A stretch of DNA of 64,000 nt from the NCBI RefSeq assembly GCF_046267875.1, contig NZ_CP176502.1, positions 1,798,001-1,862,000 of the forward strand, in the 5' to 3' direction. This document shows positions 41,857-48,690 of the stretch, piece by piece (within the stretch, counting starts at the first letter, position 1; every line of letters starts with the position of its first letter). The notes beneath the pieces were generated by a model that made no database searches, was not told the DNA's origin, and saw only the letters and a list, made by a program, of their open reading frames with translations. Made by a program: the position numbers and the translations under genes. This DNA is from Mannheimia glucosida. Its GTDB lineage: Bacteria > Pseudomonadota > Gammaproteobacteria > Enterobacterales > Pasteurellaceae.

Positions 41857-42485
41857 ATAATCTCCACTTTTTGGGCAAATTGGGCACCAAGAGAGTAATC
41901 TCCATTTTCAGGCATATCCGGTGATTGGTTTTTATCCAAACCAGAAGCATATAAGCGTAACTTACTATCTACTTGAGGTTGCACCAATGTTGCTTTACAA
42001 CTTGCATTACTGATATTGACATCAGCAGGGCGATTATATTCCATCGCAATGTAATAACTCGGTTCATAAGTATAGAATCTCACTTTACTCTGCTTTAATT
42101 CATAAGGATTAGCTAAATGAAAAGTAATATAAAAAATCACTCTGTTATTCTTGATTTCAAAGCGAGTTTCTGTGGGTTTTGTCGTAAATTTTATCGGCTG
42201 ATTTTGGCTATCATATAAGGTGCTAAAATAATGATTTTGCAGTGCAGTTTGCACCATCTCTGCGGTGATATTTTGCTGAGTTTTTTCTTTATCTTGACTG
42301 TTTTTCACTTCATAAATTAACTCAGAAGAAGCGATTTCATCCATCATCCATTCCATCTGAAAAGATTTCAACATTGAACCTTCCACAATAACATTCGTTT
42401 TCAAATCAACAAATGAATGTGGGTGAGAAAAAACTGGCATTGAATATAATGCAATTAACGTGATAATCGTCTTAATAAATTTCAT
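41847..42485 (-). CDS. zevA: Periplasmic zinc-binding protein ZevA (DUF1007)
   Basis: 212 residues from the ATG at 42485. The signal peptide MKFIKTIITLIALYSMPVFS leaves a mature N-terminus HPHSF, the His motif typical of DUF1007 proteins. An in-frame start further upstream is rejected because it would lie inside the rnpB terminator and spoil the signal peptide. ZevA of H. influenzae binds zinc in the periplasm and works with ZevB. Only 62 bases separate it from rnpB and no separate promoter is obvious. Confidence 0.85.
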   Translation of the reverse strand: MKFIKTIITLIALYSMPVFSHPHSFVDLKTNVIVEGSMLKSFQMEWMMDEIASSELIYEVKNSQDKEKTQQNITAEMVQTALQNHYFSTLYDSQNQPIKFTTKPTETRFEIKNNRVIFYITFHLANPYELKQSKVRFYTYEPSYYIAMEYNRPADVNISNASCKATLVQPQVDSKLRLYASGLDKNQSPDMPENGDYSLGAQFAQKVEIICD

Positions 42486-42500
42486 ATTTACTTTCACTAT

Positions 42501-42534
42501 AAAATAAAAAAGCGAACAAGTTCCCCCTGTTCGC
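42501..42534 (-). terminator. rnpB terminator
   Basis: On the minus strand GCGAACA, a 9-base loop with GGGGG, TGTTCGC, then TTTTTTATTTT; 14 bases after the RNase P RNA 3' end. Confidence 0.85.
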
Positions 42535-42547
42535 ATTTCAAGAATTT

Positions 42548-42924
<377 letters not shown>

Positions 42925-42931
42925 GCACTAG

Positions 42932-42959
42932 AGTATAATGCTTTCGCAAAAAATTGCAA
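42932..42959 (-). promoter_or_regulatory. rnpB promoter
   Basis: TTGCAA (42954-42959), 16 bases, TATACT (42932-42937), placing +1 at the RNase P RNA 5' end seven bases on. Confidence 0.65.
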
Positions 42960-42963
42960 GGAA

Positions 42964-42973
42964 ATAACCGCTT
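42964..42973 (-). repeat. USS variant upstream of rnpB
   Basis: TAACCGCTTGT, exact 9-base core ACCGCTTGT, between the rnpB promoter and the rplY terminator; unpaired. Confidence 0.65.
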
Positions 42974-42990
42974 GTAGCTATTATGGCAAA

Positions 42991-43027
42991 ATAAAAAAGG
43001 ATTAAGTTCATTTAAAAACTTAATCCT
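42991..43027 (-). terminator. rplY terminator
   Basis: AGGATTAAGTT/AACTTAATCCT, 11 base pairs with an 8-base loop, followed on the minus strand by TTTTTATTTT. Confidence 0.9.
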
Positions 43028-43052
43028 CTTCGCTTTAATTCACTCGTAAAAA

Positions 43053-43340
43053 TTACGCACGTTTGAAGTCTAAGTGAACTAATTTTGGTTTAGTTGGGTG
43101 GCGTTGAATTGCTTGTACTTTTACTTGCTCTTCTTTACCTGCAACAACGATAGTTAATACTTCGTTATAGAATGAATCGTGAACTTGTGCGTTGTTCACT
43201 TTATCGTGATCTAAAATGATTGATACAGGCTCTGCATTACCACCGTAGATGATTGCAGGAACTTGACCATTGTGACGCAGGCGGCGGCTCGCACCCTTAC
43301 CTTGCGCAGAACGAACTTCAGCTTCAAATTTGAATGACAT
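43053..43340 (-). CDS. rplY: 50S ribosomal protein L25
   Basis: L25 binds 5S rRNA in the large subunit. The 95 residues are the short single-domain form (E. coli 94), without the CTC-type extension. The N-terminus has SAQGKGASRRLRHNGQVPAI with the RNA-binding basic loop, followed by GGNAEPVSI and the C-terminal HPTKPKLVHLDFKRA. E. coli L25 represses its own translation through the mRNA leader; a structured leader is present here too. It has its own promoter and terminator. Confidence 0.97.
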   Translation of the reverse strand: MSFKFEAEVRSAQGKGASRRLRHNGQVPAIIYGGNAEPVSIILDHDKVNNAQVHDSFYNEVLTIVVAGKEEQVKVQAIQRHPTKPKLVHLDFKRA

Positions 43341-43450
43341 AGTTTTATTCTCTTAAATAAAATGGGGAAATCCCCGTGAATAGAAAAAACAGCAGGCGAC
43401 CCAGCTGTTTCCGAAAAAATATCGGCATATCCGTCTCGATATGCCGACTG
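43341..43450 (-). promoter_or_regulatory. Structured rplY mRNA leader
   Basis: Three hairpins in about 110 bases: TCGGCATATC/GATATGCCGA (10 bp, followed by TATTTTTT), AAACAGC/GCTGTTT (7 bp, followed by TTTC), and GGGG/CCCC near the start codon. Two resemble intrinsic terminators. Either they form the L25 autoregulatory leader or the first ends maeB transcripts; the promoter position favours the leader. Confidence 0.5.
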
Positions 43451-43453
43451 CGT

Positions 43454-43481
43454 ATTTTACTAAAGTTGCAGAAAAATGCAA
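43454..43481 (-). promoter_or_regulatory. Candidate rplY promoter
   Basis: TTGCAT (43476-43481), 16 bases, TAAAAT (43454-43459) on the minus strand. The -35 is only 3/6, the -10 5/6. Confidence 0.4.
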
Positions 43482-43491
43482 TGTAAAAATA

Positions 43492-44760
43492 TTAAGCAAC
43501 CAGTTTTTTCAACTGCTCTGCATAAGCTTCCCAATCTGTAATTGGTCGAGTTGCTACACCTGATTGAATTGCTGCTTTTGCTACACCAATCGAGACATTC
43601 ACGATCAAACGTGGATCAAATGGCGTTGGAATAATATATTCCGGGCCAAACGATAATTCGCCATAAGTTGAAATAACTTCAAACGGCACAGGTTCTTTAG
43701 CCAACTCTGCAATCGCATGGGCTGCTGCCATTTTCATTTCTTCATTAATGGTTTTTGCCCCAACATCTAATGCTCCACGGAATAAGAACGGGAAACAAAG
43801 CACATTATTCACTTGGTTTTTAAAGTCTGAACGACCGGTACATACAATCGCATCTGGACGGACAGCCTTCGCTTCAGCAGGTGTAATTTCCGGCACAGGA
43901 TTCGCTAAAGCAAGAATTAATGGATCTTTTGCCATTGTTTTAACCATTTCTTGCGTTAAAGCTCCGCCTTTTGAACAACCTAAGAAAACATCTGCATTCG
44001 CAACAGCATCTGCCAATGTTCTCCAACCATTATCTTCTATTGCATAGAATTGTTTGGTTTCGTCCATCTTATCACCACGACCTTGGAAAATAACGCCCTT
44101 AGAATCGCACATTGTGATATTTTCTTTTTTCACACCTAATGAACGGAGTAAGTTAGTACACGCAATCGCTGATGCTCCAGCACCGTTTACCACTAAACGT
44201 ACTTCTGAAATTGCTTTACCTACCACTTGTAATCCATTAATCACCGCCGCACCGGTAATAATTGCCGTACCGTGTTGATCATCGTGGAACACAGGGATTC
44301 CCATACGTTCACGTAATTTTTGCTCTACATAAAAACACTCAGGTGCTTTAATATCTTCCAGATTAATGCCACCAAAAGTCGGTTCTAACGATGCAATAAT
44401 CTCTACTAATTTCTCCGGATCAGTTTCATTAATTTCAATATCAAACACATCAATTCCGGCAAATTTCTTAAATAAAACCCCTTTTCCTTCCATCACAGGC
44501 TTACTTGCTAAAGCACCAATATCGCCTAAGCCTAACACTGCTGTACCATTAGAAATAACTGCAACTAAGTTACCTCGTGCCGTATAACGATAAGAAGCTG
44601 AAGGATCTTTTTCAATCGCTAAGCAAGGCTCAGCAACCCCAGGAGAGTAGGCTAAAGCTAAATCATGCTGAGTATCTAATGCTTTAGTAGGAGTAACGGA
44701 AATTTTTCCGGGGATTGGGAACTCGTGGAAATCAAGCGCCTGTTGTTTTAAATCGCTCAT
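43492..44760 (-). CDS. NAD(P)-dependent malic enzyme, short form
   Basis: Decarboxylates malate to pyruvate. From the ATG at 44760 (AAGG upstream) it is 422 residues and contains only the malic enzyme domains: LAYSPGVAEPCLAI near 33-46, the catalytic region PVMEGKGVLFKKFAGIDVF, GGINLEDIKAPECF, PVFHDDQHGTA and VVNGAGASA. It resembles the N-terminal half of MaeB but stops at RPITDWEAYAEQLKKLVA, where E. coli MaeB (about 759 residues) continues into a phosphotransacetylase domain. Nothing of that domain follows. NAD or NADP preference cannot be read. An in-frame ATG 19 codons upstream is rejected. Confidence 0.93.
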   Translation of the reverse strand: MSDLKQQALDFHEFPIPGKISVTPTKALDTQHDLALAYSPGVAEPCLAIEKDPSASYRYTARGNLVAVISNGTAVLGLGDIGALASKPVMEGKGVLFKKFAGIDVFDIEINETDPEKLVEIIASLEPTFGGINLEDIKAPECFYVEQKLRERMGIPVFHDDQHGTAIITGAAVINGLQVVGKAISEVRLVVNGAGASAIACTNLLRSLGVKKENITMCDSKGVIFQGRGDKMDETKQFYAIEDNGWRTLADAVANADVFLGCSKGGALTQEMVKTMAKDPLILALANPVPEITPAEAKAVRPDAIVCTGRSDFKNQVNNVLCFPFLFRGALDVGAKTINEEMKMAAAHAIAELAKEPVPFEVISTYGELSFGPEYIIPTPFDPRLIVNVSIGVAKAAIQSGVATRPITDWEAYAEQLKKLVA

Positions 44761-44893
44761 TTTAGAAACCTTATAATCTATAAAAATAAAAGTAATCAAT
44801 AGCCAAAGAGTAGCCATTTTACCCTAAATTTTTTCGCATTTTTATGGCTTTACTCTCATTTTTTATGATATTTACAAAAAATAATACAAAAAC

Positions 44894-44903
44894 GACCGCT
44901 TGT
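44894..44903 (-). repeat. Uptake signal sequence after rimK
   Basis: Exact GACCGCTTGT ten bases past the rimK stop, with no inverted partner, so no USS hairpin ends this operon. Confidence 0.85.
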
Positions 44904-44913
44904 TTTACTCAAA

Positions 44914-45825
44914 TCAAGCATTCTTCATCTTATTGATAAAATAAGAGACCATTTCAGAAGCTATATCAACATCATTTACTCTCTCTATGCCTTCAAATCC
45001 TGGGCTGGCATTGACTTCTAAAATAACTACGCCTTTCTCTATCCGCAGAAAATCAACGCCTGCAATATCAAGCCCTATCGTTTTAGTTGCTTTAATTGCT
45101 AACGCACGTTCCATCTGAGTTAATTCAATCGGTTGAGCCGTTCCACCTTGATGAATATTAGCTCTAAAATCGCCTGTTACGCTGGTTCGGCTCATTGATG
45201 CTACCACTTCATTGCCAATCACAAACGCCCGAATATCTTGTCCTTCAGCTTCGCTCACAAATTGTTGGCATAAATAAGGCTCATTTACTTGCCTAAAGGT
45301 CGCTAACACGGCCTCGGCATTATTTTTGCCTTCAAATAGCATTACGCCATTGCCCTGTGAACCATTTAGCACTTTTGAAATAAGTGGAAAAGCAAATTGA
45401 TTGAGTTGTGATTTCACCGAAACCAAATGCCCTGCAAAATTCGTATTGGGAACGGGTAAAGTATGTTCTGCTAATTTTTGCAATGTTCGCCATTTGTCTC
45501 TAGCTAACGCAAATGCCGCTGAATGATTTAAAACCGGAATACCTTTTGCTTCAAAATGGCGTAACACCGAACAGCCCATTTCAGTGCTACTGGTGCCAAA
45601 GCGAGGCAAAATACCGCCATAATCCGGCAACAATACCGGCTCCGGACGGTTTTTATCATAACTCTCACCAGCTTGATAATAGATTTGAAATTTGCCATTT
45701 TCTAACCCGAGTAGCATTCGATTAGGGTCTAAAATATCCAGCTCAATCCCCTTTGCCTCACAAGCTGCTTTTATTCGACAGCAGCTATATAAACGAGGCT
45801 CTCGGCATAGCATTAGCCACTTCAT
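44914..45825 (-). CDS. rimK: Ribosomal protein S6 glutamate ligase RimK
   Basis: RimK adds glutamate residues to the C-terminus of ribosomal protein S6; in some bacteria it also makes poly-glutamate. The 303 residues (E. coli 300) are an ATP-grasp enzyme: PDYGGILPRFGTSSTEMG near 67-84, FPLISKVLNGSQGNGVMLF with the ATP loop, GQDIRAFVIGNEVVASM, and the metal-binding VDFLRIEKGVVILEVNASPG near 258-277. Its ATG overlaps the nfsA stop by four bases, the same nfsA-rimK order as in E. coli. Last gene of trpR-mtgA-nfsA-rimK. Confidence 0.95.
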   Translation of the reverse strand: MKWLMLCREPRLYSCCRIKAACEAKGIELDILDPNRMLLGLENGKFQIYYQAGESYDKNRPEPVLLPDYGGILPRFGTSSTEMGCSVLRHFEAKGIPVLNHSAAFALARDKWRTLQKLAEHTLPVPNTNFAGHLVSVKSQLNQFAFPLISKVLNGSQGNGVMLFEGKNNAEAVLATFRQVNEPYLCQQFVSEAEGQDIRAFVIGNEVVASMSRTSVTGDFRANIHQGGTAQPIELTQMERALAIKATKTIGLDIAGVDFLRIEKGVVILEVNASPGFEGIERVNDVDIASEMVSYFINKMKNA

Positions 45826-46541
45826 TTTTTCAGTAATCCTTTCTGATTGAAAAACGGCAAAATATGCGGACGAACAGGCTTATCCAATGTTTTATGAATG
45901 GCTGCTTGCCATTGTTGTGGCTCGCCGATTCTTGCTTGGTAGTAAGCGGTCAAATTTTCATTATATTTTGCAAATTCAGTCCAATCAAAATCCTGATATT
46001 GATTGTTATAACAAACCAAACTATTCGGCAAACGAGGTTTTATTGCAGGGTCTTGTGCCGGATACCCCAAACACATACCCACCAGTGGCACACAGTATTC
46101 CGGCAACCTAAGGGCTTTAGAAACTCGCTCAATATCATTACGCAATGCCCCAATATACACCGCTCCCAGCCCTAGTGATTCGGCGGCTAAAAATACATTT
46201 TGAGCAAAAATACCGGTATCTACCGCCCCAATTAACGACACCTCTGCCCATTCTAATTGCGATTCAGGCACAAGTTGTTTGTGTTTATTAAAATCAATAC
46301 AGAACACCAAAAATTCAGCACAATCTACCACATATTGCATACCTGAAACGGCTTTTAATGTTTCTCGAATCTGCTTATCGGTTACACGAATCACGCTCAC
46401 ACATTGCAGATGATTTGAACTTGAAGCCGCTTTGCCTGCCTCAATTAAGGTTTGGAACATCGCTTCAGAAATAGGCTGTTCGGTAAATTTACGAATAGAA
46501 CGGTGAGATAAAATCGTCTCAAGAGTCGGTTTACTTTGCAT
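45822..46541 (-). CDS. nfsA: Oxygen-insensitive NADPH nitroreductase NfsA
   Basis: An FMN-containing homodimer that reduces nitroaromatics and quinones with NADPH. The 239 residues match E. coli NfsA (240): ETILSHRSIRKFTEQPISE near 8-26 binds FMN, SSSNHLQC at 40-47, AAESLGLGAVYIGALRN near 124-140, and LVGMCLGYPAQDPAIKPRLP near 153-172. A conserved basic C-terminus supports NADPH use. It starts 11 bases after mtgA. Confidence 0.95.
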   Translation of the reverse strand: MQSKPTLETILSHRSIRKFTEQPISEAMFQTLIEAGKAASSSNHLQCVSVIRVTDKQIRETLKAVSGMQYVVDCAEFLVFCIDFNKHKQLVPESQLEWAEVSLIGAVDTGIFAQNVFLAAESLGLGAVYIGALRNDIERVSKALRLPEYCVPLVGMCLGYPAQDPAIKPRLPNSLVCYNNQYQDFDWTEFAKYNENLTAYYQARIGEPQQWQAAIHKTLDKPVRPHILPFFNQKGLLKK

Positions 46542-46552
46542 ATTTTTCTCGT

Positions 46553-47326
46553 CTAAAGTTTATCTAAATAATTTTTGCCATCAAGCAAGCTTACCTGTCG
46601 CATAATCCACGCTTGGCGTTTTCGCATACTCGGGCCGGGTTTATCTACCCTAAACACCAACGGGTTAGGCAAAGAGGCTGCCAATAGTGCGGATTCTTGC
46701 AAGGTTAGCTGTTTGGCTGATTTTTTGAAAAAATGCTTTGCGGCTGCTTCCACGCCAAAAATGCCGTTGCCAAATTCCGCAATATTGAGGTACACCTCTA
46801 AAATCCGATCCTTACTCCACACATTTTCGACTAACAGAGTTAAAGGCACTTCTATCCCTTTGCGTAACCAGCTTTGCCCGTGCCATAAAAACATATTTTT
46901 TACCGTCTGTTGCGAAATGGTTGAGCCACCACGCACTTTTTTGGATTTAGCATTCAGTTTCAAGGCAGTTTCTATCGCTTGTAAGTCAATGCCAAAATGG
47001 CTTTCAAACTTTTGATCTTCTGAGGCAATCACAGCCATTTGCATTTGCCACGAAATCTCGTTCAGGCTCACCCACTCTTTTTTGATTGGATAAGATTTCC
47101 CCTGAACCAAATTTTCCACCTTTTTTTGCACCATATACGCAGAATAAGGCACCGGTAACACCGAAAAAATCAGTATCGGAATTAGAAAAAATGTACCACC
47201 AAAGGCTAATAAGCGGCTCGAGCCAAACCAAAGCCAGCCCAGTTTACTTCTTATTTTGCGAGGAATAAAAAAAAGCCCTATTTTCTTCAAAAGAGAGCTT
47301 AAAAATCGCTTGTTACGCTTTGCCAT
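46553..47326 (-). CDS. mtgA: Monofunctional peptidoglycan glycosyltransferase MtgA
   Basis: Polymerises lipid II into glycan strands at the inner membrane. The 257 residues have a basic cytoplasmic N-terminus, one membrane anchor (about 38-58) and a GT51 domain: the catalytic glutamate E103 in ASEDQKFESHFGID, RGGSTISQQTVKNMFL, KGIEVPLTLLVE and EVYLNIAEFGNGIFG. There is no transpeptidase domain. It overlaps the trpR stop by 14 bases, the same trpR-mtgA pairing as in H. influenzae. Confidence 0.96.
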   Translation of the reverse strand: MAKRNKRFLSSLLKKIGLFFIPRKIRSKLGWLWFGSSRLLAFGGTFFLIPILIFSVLPVPYSAYMVQKKVENLVQGKSYPIKKEWVSLNEISWQMQMAVIASEDQKFESHFGIDLQAIETALKLNAKSKKVRGGSTISQQTVKNMFLWHGQSWLRKGIEVPLTLLVENVWSKDRILEVYLNIAEFGNGIFGVEAAAKHFFKKSAKQLTLQESALLAASLPNPLVFRVDKPGPSMRKRQAWIMRQVSLLDGKNYLDKL

Positions 47327-47633
47327 TGACTGTTCCGTTAACCTTGCCGTTCACCCATTGCAGAAAATCTTGATCGAGTGTTTTAAGCATATTTGAACCA
47401 CGAGTGATGGTTGCCGCACTGGTGTTTAAATTTTGTTGGATTTCCCGTTGCGAATCTTCACCTTTTAGCAAAGCTTGCACAATTTGTAAACGTAAGCCTA
47501 ATGAACCTCGCTCATCGGCGGTGAGAAACATTGAGAAAAACGGCTCAAGTCTATCTTCCGCAACCGCTTGTTCAAGCAGAGCCAAAAACTGCGTCCACTC
47601 GTTTGGATCTCGCTGGTTATAGAGTGTTTTCAT
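47313..47633 (-). CDS. trpR: Trp operon repressor TrpR
   Basis: TrpR is a tryptophan-binding dimer that represses trp genes. The 106 residues match the family (E. coli 108). The N-terminal helices carry FLALLEQAVAE and LTADERGSLGLRLQIVQALL; the helix-turn-helix is SQREIQQNLNTSAATITRGS near 68-87. A candidate operator for it lies in this window at 57586-57603, upstream of ydfG-trpB-trpA. I see no operator at its own promoter. First gene of the four-gene operon. Confidence 0.95.
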   Translation of the reverse strand: MKTLYNQRDPNEWTQFLALLEQAVAEDRLEPFFSMFLTADERGSLGLRLQIVQALLKGEDSQREIQQNLNTSAATITRGSNMLKTLDQDFLQWVNGKVNGTVNGKA

Positions 47634-47658
47634 ACTGTCCCTTGAAGTAAAAACGGTG

Positions 47659-47706
47659 ACAAGCGGTCAGATTTTTACAAAATTTTGCAGAAAAACGACC
47701 GCTTGC
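47659..47706 (-). terminator. USS-pair hairpin after lolA
   Basis: ACAAGCGGTC (47659-47668) and GACCGCTTGC (47697-47706) pair over 9 or more bases; the outer stem is extended by A/T pairs with mismatches. It separates lolA from trpR. Confidence 0.65.
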
Positions 47707-47712
47707 TCTCCA

Positions 47713-48354
47713 TTATTTTTTCGATTTTTTACCGCCACGTTGGTCGTCTAACTCTGCCCCTTTCGGTACGCTGAATTTAAACAAATCGCTTGAGACACCG
47801 CCGGTAGTAATATTGCGTAACACATATAAGTTACTTTGCCCGTCACGCTCAATGGTGCTGAAACCTTTTAATAAACCGCTTTGGTCAATCCGCACATCAA
47901 ACTGTTTTAAATTGCTTTTCTTCGATTTTGGCTTAAGCACGAAAGTATCAGCACTTTGGCTGACATCATATTGATCCCAGTGGCTTTTATCACTGCTGGT
48001 TAATAAGACGAATGGCGTATTATTCACTGCATCTTGCACGGTATTTACCGTAACTTGTGAAACGAAAGGATCGTAAAACCATAAGTCTTTGCCGTCAGAC
48101 ACAATCAAATTTTCTTGTGGCGATTTGGTATCCATTCTAAATAAGTTCGGGCGTTTTACTTGGAATTTGCCTTTGCCTTGCTGAATTTGTTTACCTTTGC
48201 TAGAACGCACGGTTTGGTCGAAATCCGCACTGTATTGGCTTACTTGTTCCAAACGGCGTTGTAATTCTGCAACAGATTGTGCATCAGCCAATGCCACATT
48301 TGCCAAGCCAAATAACGCTAAACCGAATACCGATTTTTTAAATAATGTTTTCAT
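47713..48354 (-). CDS. lolA: Outer-membrane lipoprotein carrier LolA
   Basis: LolA ferries lipoproteins through the periplasm from LolCDE to LolB. The 213 residues include a signal peptide (cleaved after VALA, about residue 23) and the LolA fold: ELQRRLEQVSQYSADFDQTV, KGKFQVKRPNLFRMDTKSP with the conserved Arg, ENLIVSDGKDLWFYDPFVSQVTV-type residues, and NLKQFDVRIDQSGLLKGF. The C-terminal KFSVPKGAELDDQR is typical. The many lipoproteins encoded in this window are its likely cargo. Confidence 0.95.
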   Translation of the reverse strand: MKTLFKKSVFGLALFGLANVALADAQSVAELQRRLEQVSQYSADFDQTVRSSKGKQIQQGKGKFQVKRPNLFRMDTKSPQENLIVSDGKDLWFYDPFVSQVTVNTVQDAVNNTPFVLLTSSDKSHWDQYDVSQSADTFVLKPKSKKSNLKQFDVRIDQSGLLKGFSTIERDGQSNLYVLRNITTGGVSSDLFKFSVPKGAELDDQRGGKKSKK

Positions 48355-48522
48355 TTGTTTTCCTTTTTACCAACAAGAATTTTCTTGTTTGACAATAAAA
48401 TCATCAAAAGTTTCATATTAATGAACTGTTACAACAATACAATAAAATCCAAACTATGTATAGTTGAGAATATGTAGGTTTATATTTTTTGTTTTCCTTT
48501 TTAGCTCCTTTCTTTGAGCTAC

Positions 48523-48667
48523 GAGGGGCTAGGGAGATTTGGTAGCCATATTCACAAAGCTAGAGAATTGATAACTCTCAAGTCTATATACATCATTCTA
48601 TTTTTATTTATTTTCTTCGTTTATCTCTTCTGCCAAATCTCCCCCTCCCCTCTTTGCTAAAGAGGGG
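48523..48667. repeat. Inverted-repeat element between lolA and polA
   Basis: The 336-base lolA-polA gap holds no gene. The left arm 48523-48545 and the right arm 48630-48652 match at 19 of 23 bases when one is reverse-complemented (GAGGGG...GGGAGATTTGG). The right arm also contains its own hairpin CCCTCTTT-GCT-AAAGAGGG (48648-48666), which could end polA transcription. The arms enclose about 84 AT-rich bases, a size and layout like a small MITE or a dispersed bidirectional terminator. Confidence 0.55.
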
Positions 48668-48690
48668 GGATTGCTCATCAAATATATAAG

